A stretch of DNA of 64,000 nucleotides from Candidatus Opimibacter iunctus (GCA_016716665.1 JADJVH010000010.1:153351-217350); one strand, 5' to 3'; shown: positions 14,628 to 23,473, counted from the first letter of the stretch. Made by a program: numbers and translations. The notes: generated by a model not told the origin, from the letters alone.

Positions 14628-16282
14628 TGATAACTCCACTTCAACGTTTCTGGCTATTGCTCAAACCTGACAGCAAGGAAATCTACCAGGTATATACATA
14701 TGCCTTCTTTAAAGGCGTCATCGCACTTTCACTGCCCATTGGCATCCAGTCCATCATTAACTTCATCCAGGGCGGCAGCGTCTCCGTATCATGGATGGTC
14801 CTGGTATTGATCGTTACGCTGGGGATTGCGATGGGGGGCTACATGCAACTCATGCAGATGAGGATTACAGAAAATATTCAGCTGAAAATATTTACGCGAG
14901 CGGCTTTTGACTTTACGTACCGTATCCCGCGGATAAAATTTGAAGAAATATACAGGCATTATGCTCCTGAACTGATGAACAGGTTTTTTGATGTATTAAC
15001 CTTGCAGAAAGGCCTGTCCAAAATTATTATAGATTTTTCTACAGCCGTGCTCCAGATTGTTTTTGGTTTGATCCTGCTGTCGCTTTACCATCCATTCTTC
15101 ATCCTGTTCAGCATCATATTGATTCTCCTGGTATACAGCATCATTAAACTGACCAGTAAAAAGGGACTGGAAACCAGCCTCGACGAATCCAAATACAAAT
15201 ATAAAGTAGTGTCCTGGCTGGAGGAACTGGCCAGGGCAAAAGAATCATTTAAACTGGCCGGCAACACACACCTGCCTGAAATAAAGACAAATGAACGTGT
15301 CGTGCGATACCTCGAATCAAGGGAAAACCATTTCCGGGTGCTCGAAAAACAATATATCCTGCTTTTACTCTTTAAGATCGTTGTAGCTCTGGGGCTATTA
15401 GTCGTAGGAGGCTTATTGGTGTTAAACCAGCAAATGAATATAGGTCAGTTTGTCGCGGCTGAAATCATCATCTTACTGGTGATTGATTCGGCTGAAAAAA
15501 TAATCTTAAACCTTGGGAATATATTTGACATCCTTACCTCACTGGAAAAACTTGGGCAGGTGACGGACCTGGAACTAGACACCCCTTCTGACAACTCTTC
15601 ATTAGATAATCATATCACTGCCCCCATCGAGGTCGAAATAAAAGACATCCACTTTACGTATCCGGGAAGGACAAAAGCCGTCCTGCTCAATCTGAGTTAC
15701 ACATTCAAGGCAAATCATAGCTATTGCATTACGGGAAATAACGGCTCCGGCAAATCAACACTTATCCATTTGATCAGCGGACTATATCACCCTCAAACCG
15801 GAACTGTTTGTATCAATGGTTTGCCCCTTCCCAATTACAATATAACACAGCTGTATAAAGTCATTGGAAACGGCCTTGCCGAAGAAATTATTTTCGAAGG
15901 AACCTTTCTGGAAAATATCACCATGGGCCGGGAGTTTGTAAAAACAGAAGACGTGCTGTGGGCTATTGAGAAGGTATATCTTTCTGAGTATGTAAAAGAA
16001 CTGCCAAAAGGACTGGATACCTCCATAGGGATTTCTGGGGATAAGCTATCTAAAAGTATAATTCAACGAATCATTATCGCCAGGAGCATTGTAAATAAAC
16101 CTAGGTTAATACTGCTCGAAAACCAGATTGACTCTATTGAAGAGTCTGAGCGCGATAAGATTATTGACTTTCTCACTGATAAATCAAATGGCTGGACACT
16201 AATCAGCATCTCCAATAACCCCTATTTGCAGCAAAAATCTGATACCGTCATTTTCATGAATGCAGGCAACTTCGTGCAATAA
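14627..16282 (+). CDS. ABC transporter, membrane domain fused to a degenerate ATPase domain
   Basis: Half-transporter of 551 residues with an ABC type 1 membrane domain (residues ~20-300, several helices) and a C-terminal nucleotide-binding domain. The Walker A GNNGSGKST near residue 370 is intact. The other motifs are not: LSGGQ reads KLSKSI (~471), the Walker B LLLDE reads LILLEN (~497), the Q-loop Gln aligns with Ala in GLAEEIIFEGT, and the H-loop His is replaced in SISNNPY (~528). It could bind ATP but should hydrolyse it poorly if at all. There is no C39 peptidase domain. The adjacent HlyD and TolC genes make it the inner-membrane part of a type I-like export system; the substrate is not encoded nearby. 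Confidence 0.85.
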   Translation: MITPLQRFWLLLKPDSKEIYQVYTYAFFKGVIALSLPIGIQSIINFIQGGSVSVSWMVLVLIVTLGIAMGGYMQLMQMRITENIQLKIFTRAAFDFTYRIPRIKFEEIYRHYAPELMNRFFDVLTLQKGLSKIIIDFSTAVLQIVFGLILLSLYHPFFILFSIILILLVYSIIKLTSKKGLETSLDESKYKYKVVSWLEELARAKESFKLAGNTHLPEIKTNERVVRYLESRENHFRVLEKQYILLLLFKIVVALGLLVVGGLLVLNQQMNIGQFVAAEIIILLVIDSAEKIILNLGNIFDILTSLEKLGQVTDLELDTPSDNSSLDNHITAPIEVEIKDIHFTYPGRTKAVLLNLSYTFKANHSYCITGNNGSGKSTLIHLISGLYHPQTGTVCINGLPLPNYNITQLYKVIGNGLAEEIIFEGTFLENITMGREFVKTEDVLWAIEKVYLSEYVKELPKGLDTSIGISGDKLSKSIIQRIIIARSIVNKPRLILLENQIDSIEESERDKIIDFLTDKSNGWTLISISNNPYLQQKSDTVIFMNAGNFVQ

Positions 16283-16295
16283 CATCTGAAACAAC

Positions 16296-17663
16296 ATGCT
16301 CAATATATCCCACAACACAATAAAAGATAAGGCGTACATGGAACAACTAAGTTCGTTCCGGGTATTGGCTGCGCGTGTGAATGACAGAAAGCTTATTACT
16401 ATACTCTATGTCATTGGCGCCATAATGCTAATCATCCTCTTTTTGCCGTGGACTCAAAATATCAGATCCAATGCCAGGGTGACAGCGCTTAAGCCCAACC
16501 AACGGCCGCAAACGATCCACTCCATTATTGCAGGTAGGATTGAAAAATGGTACGTGCAGGAAGGACAATTCGTAAAGCAGGGGGATACTATCCTCTTTAT
16601 CAGTGAAACGAAGGAAGAATACCTGGACCCTGATTTGGTTGGTAATACAGCGCAGCAAATAAAATCGAAAGAATTTGCCGTTCAGTCCTACATGGAAAAG
16701 GTTAAGGCAAATGACAATCAGATTGATGCTATGCTCAACTCCCTTAAATTGAAACTGGAACAAGCAGAAAATAAACTTATCCAGGCCAATTTAAAGGTGC
16801 AAAGTGACAGCGTCGACCTGTCAGCCGCCCAACTCAATTATAAAATTGCAAGGGAACAATTACTCCGTATGGAGGAATTATATAAGGAAGGATTGAAATC
16901 CTTGACCGAGCTGGAAACCAGAAGGCTGAAAGTACAGGAAACGCAGTCAAAAGTTATATCCCAGGAGAATAAATATATCAGCAGCAAAAATGAAATCATC
17001 AATGCCAAACTAGAGTTGCAGAGCATTGCTGCAGATTACAGGGATAAAATTGCCAAATCAGAAGCAGAAAAGTTCGCCACGCTATCCAGTATGTACGATG
17101 CAGAAGCTACCGTCTCTAAATTACAAAACCAGTATATCAATTATAGCATTCGCTCAGGAATGTATTATATCCTCGCCCCGCAGGATGGATATATCACGCA
17201 GGCCATTCAGTCAGGTATTGGTGAAACGATCAAAGAAGGAGCTCAAATCATCAGCATTATGCCTGCTGACTATGAACTGGCCATTGAAATGTTTGTAAAT
17301 CCAATGGATATTCCTTTACTGGAAAAAGGGCAGCATGTACAGATATTATTTGATGGCTGGCCTGCTGTCATATTCTCCGGCTGGCCGGGAATAACATACG
17401 GGACGTATGATGGCGAAATTGTAGCTATCGACAATTTTATCAGTGAAAATGGAAAATACCGTGTGCTTGTTGCGCATGATGAAGGTTACCCTGCCTGGCC
17501 GAAAGAAATCCGGCTAGGCGCAGGAGCAAAATCCCTGACCCTGCTCAAAGAGGTTCCGGTCTGGTATGAGCTCTGGCGGCAAATCAATGGGTTTCCTCCT
17601 GACTATTATAAGCATGATACAAGTAATGCAAAAATCAATAAGGAAGATGGCGCTAAGAAATAA
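16296..17663 (+). CDS. HlyD family membrane-fusion (periplasmic adaptor) protein
   Basis: Periplasmic adaptor that would bridge the ABC protein and the TolC-like channel. The cytosolic N-terminus is followed by one membrane anchor (residues ~36-52, LYVIGAIMLIILFLPW). Next come a biotinyl-lipoyl-like half (AGRIEKWYVQEGQFVKQGDTIL), a long coiled-coil hairpin (~125-265, QAENKLIQANLKVQ), the returning lipoyl half (ILAPQDGYITQAI) and a beta-barrel domain. An ATG at 16338 (MEQLSSFRV) is an alternative start. It is 13 nt after the ABC gene. The TolC gene begins inside its last codons, so translation is coupled. Confidence 0.88.
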   Translation: MLNISHNTIKDKAYMEQLSSFRVLAARVNDRKLITILYVIGAIMLIILFLPWTQNIRSNARVTALKPNQRPQTIHSIIAGRIEKWYVQEGQFVKQGDTILFISETKEEYLDPDLVGNTAQQIKSKEFAVQSYMEKVKANDNQIDAMLNSLKLKLEQAENKLIQANLKVQSDSVDLSAAQLNYKIAREQLLRMEELYKEGLKSLTELETRRLKVQETQSKVISQENKYISSKNEIINAKLELQSIAADYRDKIAKSEAEKFATLSSMYDAEATVSKLQNQYINYSIRSGMYYILAPQDGYITQAIQSGIGETIKEGAQIISIMPADYELAIEMFVNPMDIPLLEKGQHVQILFDGWPAVIFSGWPGITYGTYDGEIVAIDNFISENGKYRVLVAHDEGYPAWPKEIRLGAGAKSLTLLKEVPVWYELWRQINGFPPDYYKHDTSNAKINKEDGAKK

Positions 17664-19059
17664 ATATAGTTTTGTTTTACTACTCGTATCTGTATCCTTC
17701 TGTGCGTTTGGACAAAATGATACGCTTACTACATTAAACCTCAATCAATTTTTACAACTGGTAAAACAAAATAATCCAATAGCCAAGCAGGCTGACCTTA
17801 TTACCAAGTCAGCTGATGCCAACACCTTAATTGCCCGGGGGGCTTTTGATCCCAAGCTGTTTTATGATTTCCGGAACAAATTTTATGACAGCAAAAGCTA
17901 TTATACCCTGGCCAATGGTGGTTTCAATATTCCTACGTGGTATGGCGTTGAATTGAAAGGAGGATATGAGCAAAATGAAGGACCATACGTAAACCCTGAA
18001 AATACAGTCCCTGATCAGGGACTGCTATATGCTCAGATTTCGTTTCCCCTTTTGCAGGGCCTGATTATTGACGAACGCAGAGCCACGCTTAAAAAGGCAA
18101 AGCTATTCAGAGAACTCTCTGAATTTGACAAAATAAATGCCATAAATGACCTCCTTTATAACGCAGGTAAAACATACTGGGACTGGTATTTGTCTTACAC
18201 CAATTTACAAGTGCATCAGGATGCTGTCGCCCTCAGCCAGGAGCGGTTTGAAGCGATAAGAACATCTTTCACGCTCGGCGACAGGCCGGCCATAGATACG
18301 GTAGAAGCCAATATCCAGTTACAGGACAGGATCATCAATGTGCAACAGGCCTTAATGGATTACCGGACAAAATCATTATTGCTGTCCAATTATTTGTGGC
18401 TGGAAAACGAGACGCCCATCGAATTGACGGATCAAACCATTCCTGAAGTAACGTTGGAAAATGATGAAAATGAAGCCCTCCTGAGTATCAATGTATCCCG
18501 TATGGACAGCTTAATCAACGTACATCCGGATTTAAAAATCTATGATTATAAACTGCAGCAATTAAGTATCGAGGAGCGATATATAAAAGATAAATTAAAA
18601 CCAAGTTTAAATCTCCTCTATAGCCCTTTGTATAATCCCGAGCAATTCAATGCAGGGTTTCAAAACAATTACAAATGGGGCGTGTCGGTTGCGTTTCCGA
18701 TATTATTAAGGAAAGAAAGAGGTCAATTACAAATGACCAGGATTAAAATAGAAAATACCAGCTATGAAAACAAAAACAAACGGATCGAACTGCTTAACAA
18801 AACGAAAGCCACGATAAATGAGTTTAATGGCTACACCGATCAGATTGAGATTTATAGCAAAAATGTAGTTAACTATGAGCGATTATGGCAATCAGAACAA
18901 AGGCTATTTGATTCCGGAGAAGGTTCTTTGTTTATGATCAACAGCAGGGAGATGAGTTATATCAATGCCCGGATGAAATTAAATGAGATCATCAATAAAA
19001 CTAAAAAATCCGCTCTAGAGGCGGAGGACGCTTTTGGCTTGCTACATACTATGTATTAA
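17647..19059 (+). CDS. TolC family outer-membrane efflux/secretion protein
   Basis: Outer-membrane channel with periplasmic helical tunnel. The start at 17647 gives a signal peptide (MALRNKYSFVLLLVSVSFCAFGQ) and overlaps the HlyD gene by 17 bp. The sequence shows the two-fold TolC layout: NQFLQLVKQNNPIAKQADLI at the mature N-terminus, a beta segment (KGGYEQNEGPYVNPEN), long coiled-coil helices, then a second beta segment (GVSVAFPILLRKERGQL) and a second helical pair. With the TetR, ABC and HlyD genes it completes one tripartite exporter. A perfect 10-bp hairpin (19109-19132) closes the operon. Confidence 0.88.
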   Translation: MALRNKYSFVLLLVSVSFCAFGQNDTLTTLNLNQFLQLVKQNNPIAKQADLITKSADANTLIARGAFDPKLFYDFRNKFYDSKSYYTLANGGFNIPTWYGVELKGGYEQNEGPYVNPENTVPDQGLLYAQISFPLLQGLIIDERRATLKKAKLFRELSEFDKINAINDLLYNAGKTYWDWYLSYTNLQVHQDAVALSQERFEAIRTSFTLGDRPAIDTVEANIQLQDRIINVQQALMDYRTKSLLLSNYLWLENETPIELTDQTIPEVTLENDENEALLSINVSRMDSLINVHPDLKIYDYKLQQLSIEERYIKDKLKPSLNLLYSPLYNPEQFNAGFQNNYKWGVSVAFPILLRKERGQLQMTRIKIENTSYENKNKRIELLNKTKATINEFNGYTDQIEIYSKNVVNYERLWQSEQRLFDSGEGSLFMINSREMSYINARMKLNEIINKTKKSALEAEDAFGLLHTMY

Positions 19060-19108
19060 TGAGGTTGCTTTTGGCTGAGCTGCCTGTTTGCCGGATGCAA
19101 TCCTGGTG

Positions 19109-19132
19109 GTGGCAGGAGCAAACTCCTGCCAC
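19109..19132. terminator. Hairpin between convergent tolC-like and membrane-stress genes
   Basis: GTGGCAGGAG-CAAA-CTCCTGCCAC is a perfect 10-bp stem with a 4-nt loop. It lies 50 nt past the TolC stop and 9 nt past the stop of the convergent gene. It has no strong T-tract but is well placed as a bidirectional terminator. Confidence 0.6.
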
Positions 19133-19140
19133 GGCTTCAA

Positions 19141-19614
19141 TTATATCCCCTCATGTACATCTTCCATATCCTCTTCATCCGCAAAAGCCTCCGCTTCCCG
19201 CTCTGCACGCTTGCGATCCCGGTTTGCCTTAAACTGGTTGACCTTTTCGGTGACATACTGCATCGCCTTATTGCCTGCCTCGAGGATCTCATCCTGGTAC
19301 CTGGTGACGAGGTAGGTGGCTGCAGAAAACAAGGCCAGCGTGATCCATCGCTTGAGTGGTTTGTTCTTGGAGCCCGACAGGAGTGCGTTGGCCACAAGGC
19401 CTGAGACCAGTGCCGCACCTTCTTTTAAAATGTCTGTCTCGGAATCTATCGAATCCGTAATACCTGAAAAGGCATTCTTGATCAGGTTGGCCGGCTTGAG
19501 TTTCTCGACATGCTCATGCACATTGTTTTTCAGGCCAGACCACATTGCATCTTGCTGGCCCTCCAGTTCCTGCACCCGTGCCTGGAGCTGGTCTATATCG
19601 TGTACGTCATGCAT
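19141..19614 (-). CDS. Hypothetical membrane protein with coiled coil, 157 aa
   Basis: Not a family I can name. Residues ~5-45 are predicted coiled coil (IDQLQARVQELEGQQ). One membrane segment follows around residues 93-108 (WITLALFSAATYLVT), then a highly charged C-terminus (NRDRKRAEREAEAFADEEDMEDV). The gene overlaps the upstream holin-like gene by 8 bp and so is co-translated with it. Together with that gene and the YtxH paralogue it resembles the YqjD/YqjE/YqjK-type envelope-stress clusters of Proteobacteria in layout; that comparison is by analogy. Confidence 0.65.
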   Translation of the reverse strand: MHDVHDIDQLQARVQELEGQQDAMWSGLKNNVHEHVEKLKPANLIKNAFSGITDSIDSETDILKEGAALVSGLVANALLSGSKNKPLKRWITLALFSAATYLVTRYQDEILEAGNKAMQYVTEKVNQFKANRDRKRAEREAEAFADEEDMEDVHEGI

Positions 19615-19963
19615 GGTGCTTGTCTTTTAGGATCTGGGTGATCATGCCATTCATCACCGGCTTGCGGATCAGGCGGAATCGTAAGCTATACACCACAAGC
19701 GTGATGACGGCAAATACGCCACCGATGATCAGGAAGCCGGAATACATATTGCCCATCATATCCCCTACCCAGAAGGCAAGGCCCATCGCCAGCATAAACA
19801 GCACTATAAAGACCAGTGCCCCGATGACCAGGTTGGAGAGTATAGAAGACACCACTCTGGCAACAACACCAGTGGCCTTGAGCGTGTAGAGCTCAACATT
19901 GATCTTGACAAATTGCTCCACATCATCCACCAGGGGAATGGAATCTTCGTTCTTTTCTTTCAT
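19607..19963 (-). CDS. Phage-holin-3_6/YqjE-like membrane protein
   Basis: 118-residue protein with two adjacent membrane helices (residues ~38-62 IGALVFIVLFMLAMGLAFWV and ~67-90 GFLIIGGVFAVITLVVYSL). Before them is an amphipathic helix (VEQFVKINVELYTLKATGVVARVVSSIL), as in the Actinobacterial holin-X/holin III (DUF1469, YqjE) family. Despite the name, no lysis role is indicated; there are no phage genes nearby. It is the first gene of a two-gene unit with the coiled-coil membrane protein, 217 bp from a YtxH paralogue on the same strand. Confidence 0.7.
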   Translation of the reverse strand: MKEKNEDSIPLVDDVEQFVKINVELYTLKATGVVARVVSSILSNLVIGALVFIVLFMLAMGLAFWVGDMMGNMYSGFLIIGGVFAVITLVVYSLRFRLIRKPVMNGMITQILKDKHHA

Positions 19964-20180
19964 AGCTGATTACCTTATGTGCACACCCGCATGACTATAC
20001 CCCCGGGTATGCCGACTACATGGATCATCTCCATGTATCGCAAGGCATAAAAAGGAGGGGCGAGCCTTTGGGCTATGCTAATGTCCAGCTAAGATACATG
20101 AAATGAACCCCTCAGTGAATCAAAATCAACGGAGACTGTGCAAAACCATTACAGGCTTGCGCACAACCGTACGCCGTGGA

Positions 20181-20432
20181 TTATTTCACGTCCGTGTATT
20201 TCATTTTGGAAGCCTTTCCATTGGCCTCGTGCATTTCTTCCTTATGGAATGGTTGCCTGACCACCTCTGCCAGGTGATTGGCTTTTTCCTTGATATCATC
20301 TACAAGGTCTTCGCCCTTCCTGGCTATTTTCCTGCGGGTGTTTGATCCCTTGTCAGGGGCAAACAGGATACCCAATATTGCACCGACAGCTGCGCCGGCG
20401 ACTACACCCAATAATACGCGTGATGTTTTCAT
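20181..20432 (-). CDS. YtxH domain-containing protein (paralogue 3)
   Basis: 83-residue YtxH protein, the shortest of three in the window. The membrane helix (VLLGVVAGAAVGAILGILFAP) and APDKGSNTRRKIARKGEDLVDDIKEKA match the other copies closely, but the C-terminal amphipathic tail is shorter and ends in YTDVK. Its start region is nearly identical to that of the copy at 9863-10171. The spacing to the holin-like gene and the shared strand suggest one functional group. Confidence 0.8.
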   Translation of the reverse strand: MKTSRVLLGVVAGAAVGAILGILFAPDKGSNTRRKIARKGEDLVDDIKEKANHLAEVVRQPFHKEEMHEANGKASKMKYTDVK

Positions 20433-20940
20433 GATTCGATTTATTTAAAGATTAGATAATACACGTGCGTCAACTTAGTCGGTCATTTCGTCTTGTGGCA
20501 CGCGGTGATCAAATACACAGAAATCTACCCCTGTCCCTTCAGACAGGTGATCCTGTTTAAATAAATGCTATAGAAGTGGTGCGACTGGAATGCAGATGCC
20601 TTTACAGAAGACACGATCTCTGCGATGTCTATAGTTACTAACGGATGATACTGTCGAAAAGTTTTTCAGCGTGCATAAAAAATAAGATATTGATTTCGGA
20701 ATAAGCCACAGATTGTTTTGCCGCCTACGGGGCAAGATTATTTTTCTTGTCCCTTTGCTACCAACCTTTTGCCCCGACGGGGCAATGATTTTAAACCGAT
20801 TATTGTTATTTGCGTCCAGGCCTCTTAGGCTTCTTGAGCTTCTTGAGCCCATTTTTCACTCTTCACTTTTCATTGGTTGCTGAGCTGTAGCACTTGGATG
20901 CGTTTGGCAAGTCGAAGCATTCACTTAACTTCACGTTCCC
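20433..20940. repeat. Gene-free spacer with CCCCGACGGGG pair, 7-mer and GCTGAGCTG elements
   Basis: 20715-20786 carries two palindromes (GCCGCCTACGGGGC and GCCCCGACGGGGC) separated by GCTACCAACCTTT, the same composite as at 10290-10360. 20855-20875 is three TTCNNNN heptamers. 20873-20920 is a copy of the GGTTGCTGAGCTGTAGCAC...AAGTCGAAGCA element. A minus-strand open frame at 20568-20852 overlaps these repeats and is not considered a gene. Confidence 0.65.
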
Positions 20941-22161
20941 ATGACAACGATTGCCTATATCACCCCCAACTTCACCGCCAATGCCGTGCGGTTTATCGAG
21001 TCCCTCACCTCCCTCTACGATGTGCGCCTGGTGGTCATCAGCCAGGAACCGGTAGAACTGCTTCCATCATGGCAGCAGAGCCGGATATTTATATCCAGGG
21101 AGGTCCCTGATGTCTTTGACAAGTGGACCCTGATCAAGACCCTGACTGATCTCCAGAAAATCACAGGGCCGTTTCACAGGATATTAGGTGCAACGGAGCA
21201 GCTCCAGGTCCCTATGGCAGAAGCGCGCCTGGCGGTAGGCATACCGGGTATGAATACGGAGACCGCCCTCAATTTCAGGGACAAGGCGAGGATGAAGATG
21301 CTCTTTAATGAAAACAAGATCCCCTGTGCCCGTCACGCCCTCACCCATGACCTGGAAAGCGCCCTTGAGTTTGCCCGCAAATGCCCATATCCGGTTGTCG
21401 CCAAACCAGTGGCTGGGGCCGGCTCACAGTCCACGTACAGGGTGAGCAATGATGAGGAGATGCTTGCTGCCTTTTCTTCCCTTGGTCATGCCGTAGCCGA
21501 TGGCGTGATCATCGAAGAGTTTATCCAGGGGGAAGAATTTTCACTGGATACCTTTATGCTCAATGGCAAGATCCTGGGACAGACGATCAACCATTATTAT
21601 CCTACACCACTTGAAGCAATGACCAATCCGTGGATACAGTGGAGGGTGATGCTGCGCAAGGAACATAACGGAAGGGCCTTTGATGATATCCGGAAAGCCG
21701 GCAAGAAAGCGCTTGATGTACTCGGTATGAAAACCGGCCTGGCCCATATGGAATGGTTCAGAAGAAAAGATGGCAGCATCGCGATCTCTGAAATTGCTGC
21801 ACGCCCACCTGGTGCACAGTTTACCACACTGATCTCCCGCGCCTGCGATTTTGATGCCATACGTGCCTGGGCCAGACTCATGATCTATGATGAGCCTGTC
21901 ACGACTGAAATCAAATACAGCAGCGGTGCAGCCTATCTGCGTGGCCAGGGGCATGGTTGTGTCTCCCGTGTCGAAGGTCTTGATATCGTTCGTTCGAGAT
22001 ATGCCGACATCATCACAGATATCCGCATCCCCAAGCCCGGACAGGAAAAATCTGCCAGCTATGAAGGCGAAGGGTATATCATCCTACGTCATCCGGACTC
22101 TAAAGTAGTGGAGAGTGCATTGAAGGATATCGTCGAAACCGTCCGCGTAGTCCTCGCTTGA
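20941..22161 (+). CDS. ATP-grasp domain protein (carboxylate-amine/thiol ligase)
   Basis: Soluble ATP-grasp enzyme of 406 residues, which would join a carboxylate to an amine or thiol through an acyl-phosphate. An N-terminal Rossmann-like domain (residues ~1-105) is followed by the ATP-grasp core: YPVVAKPVAGAGSQSTYRV supplies the phosphate-binding loop and lysine, VIIEEFIQGEEFSLD the adenine-side strand, and HMEWFRRKDGSIAISEIAARPPG the Mg-binding acidic and Asn/Arg region (with the usual N replaced by A). It resembles the PurT/CarB-like stand-alone ligases whose substrate cannot be told from sequence. It is monocistronic; a CTTGACC-gta-GGTCAAG hairpin (22157-22173) covers its stop. Confidence 0.8.
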   Translation: MTTIAYITPNFTANAVRFIESLTSLYDVRLVVISQEPVELLPSWQQSRIFISREVPDVFDKWTLIKTLTDLQKITGPFHRILGATEQLQVPMAEARLAVGIPGMNTETALNFRDKARMKMLFNENKIPCARHALTHDLESALEFARKCPYPVVAKPVAGAGSQSTYRVSNDEEMLAAFSSLGHAVADGVIIEEFIQGEEFSLDTFMLNGKILGQTINHYYPTPLEAMTNPWIQWRVMLRKEHNGRAFDDIRKAGKKALDVLGMKTGLAHMEWFRRKDGSIAISEIAARPPGAQFTTLISRACDFDAIRAWARLMIYDEPVTTEIKYSSGAAYLRGQGHGCVSRVEGLDIVRSRYADIITDIRIPKPGQEKSASYEGEGYIILRHPDSKVVESALKDIVETVRVVLA

Positions 22162-22299
22162 CCGTAGGTCAAGCCTGGGACTGTGTAAGAAAGTAAGACT
22201 GTGAGACAGTAAGAAATATCGTTAGAGGCCACAGGCCTCAAAAATCAGTGCTGGGCTTAGTTTGCAACTAAGCCCGCGTACGTCAGATCAAAGAAATAT
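22157..22299. repeat. Three hairpins between the ATP-grasp gene and galM
   Basis: CTTGACC/GGTCAAG (22157-22173), GAGGCC/GGCCTC (22225-22239) and GGGCTTAGTT/AACTAAGCCC (22253-22275) are perfect stem-loops, each with a 3-nt loop. 22184-22216 is the inverse of the octamer tract at 2966-3000. The first may terminate the ATP-grasp transcript; the others look like dispersed palindromes. Confidence 0.5.
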
Positions 22300-23397
22300 A
22301 TGGCTGGTAAAAAGGTCCCCTTTAGGGGATTTAGGGGTAAACGAATCTTCGGCACCACACCCTCCGGTGAGGTCGTCACAGAATATACCCTGACCAACCT
22401 CCATGGCCTGGAGATGAAAGTCATCGATTACGGATGTACGATCACTTCACTGCAGGTGCCGGATCGCAATGGGGTGATAGGCGATATTGTGCTTGGGTAT
22501 GATACGCTGGAAGGCTATCTGCAATCTGATGCTTACCTGGGCTGTGTCGTAGGGCGCTTTGCAAACAGGATCGCACATGGTAAATTCTTGTTGGAGGGAA
22601 AAGAATATACACTCGCCACTAATCTGCCTCCGCACCACCTGCATGGCGGTGTCAACAATTTCAGCAAAACAATCTGGTCCGCGGAGGAATTGATTTGCGA
22701 AGACGGTGTTGGCATCCTCTTTACTCATTTGAGTCCGGATGGAGATGAAGGATATCCTGGCAACCTGCAACTGGAAGTAAAATACCTTTTAGGGGATGAT
22801 AACACCTTGTCATTTGAATATCACGCCACAACAGACAAGACTACCATCATCAACCTGACACAGCATACGTACTTCAACCTCAACAGCACAGAAGCAAATA
22901 TCCTTGGTCATACACTGATGATTGATGCCGATCACTTTTTGCCGGCAGATGAAACGATGATACCAACAGGCGAAAAACGAAAGGTTGATGGAACTCCTTT
23001 TGATTTCAGAAACCCCAAACCCGTTGGACGTGATATTGATTCGGATGACAATCAATTGATCATTGGACATGGATATGATCATTGCTTTATCATCAGGGAT
23101 GGTGCCGATGTCATGCGTCATACGGCCACGCTGGACGATGTTCAAAGCGGACGCAGGATAGATGTCTTTACTACTGAACCCGGAGTGCAACTATACACCG
23201 CCAATTTTCTGCACAGTGCCATGCCTGGTAAAAACAATTTTGCGCTAACACCACGATCAGGCCTGTGCCTGGAAACACAACATTTTCCAGATTCACCTAA
23301 TCAACCCGACTTTCCATCAGTAGTGTTGGAGGCAGGAGCGAAATATTATTCAAAAACCCTTTTAAAATTCTCTTCGGAAAATTCCAAAACAGAATGA
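22300..23397 (+). CDS. galM: Aldose 1-epimerase (galactose mutarotase)
   Basis: Interconverts the alpha and beta anomers of aldoses such as galactose and glucose, the entry step of the Leloir pathway. The full family length is present (365 aa). Landmarks: the sugar-binding GRFANRIAHGKF, HHLHGGVNNFSK, the catalytic His of LTQHTYFNLNS (about residue 188) and the catalytic Glu of CLETQHFPDSPNQPDFPS near the C-terminus. No signal peptide is seen, so it is cytosolic. The first ~12 residues (KKVPFRGFRGKR) are atypical, and a start a little further in is possible. No other galactose gene is adjacent. A strong bidirectional terminator follows. Confidence 0.9.
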   Translation: MAGKKVPFRGFRGKRIFGTTPSGEVVTEYTLTNLHGLEMKVIDYGCTITSLQVPDRNGVIGDIVLGYDTLEGYLQSDAYLGCVVGRFANRIAHGKFLLEGKEYTLATNLPPHHLHGGVNNFSKTIWSAEELICEDGVGILFTHLSPDGDEGYPGNLQLEVKYLLGDDNTLSFEYHATTDKTTIINLTQHTYFNLNSTEANILGHTLMIDADHFLPADETMIPTGEKRKVDGTPFDFRNPKPVGRDIDSDDNQLIIGHGYDHCFIIRDGADVMRHTATLDDVQSGRRIDVFTTEPGVQLYTANFLHSAMPGKNNFALTPRSGLCLETQHFPDSPNQPDFPSVVLEAGAKYYSKTLLKFSSENSKTE

Positions 23398-23420
23398 CCT
23401 TTCAAAAAAGTTAAGGGATA

Positions 23421-23463
23421 AAAAAAGGTAGGGGTTCAAAATATTGAACCCCTACCTTTTTTT
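23421..23463. terminator. Strong bidirectional rho-independent terminator
   Basis: Perfect 19-bp arms (23421-23439 and 23444-23462), AAAAAAGGTAGGGGTTCAA and its complement, around a 4-nt AATA loop. The A-run and T-run at the ends give a T-tract in both directions. It serves galM on the plus strand and the convergent OmpA-family gene on the minus strand. Confidence 0.9.
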
Positions 23464-23473
23464 GAATCCTTAT

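Noticed and set aside
19607..19963. Phage lysis holin
   Set aside because: The fold resembles holin-3_6/YqjE, but there are no phage structural, lysin or integrase genes nearby.
20568..20852. Minus-strand open frame of 94 codons
   Set aside because: It covers dispersed palindromes and 9-mer repeats; the translation is low in coding character.
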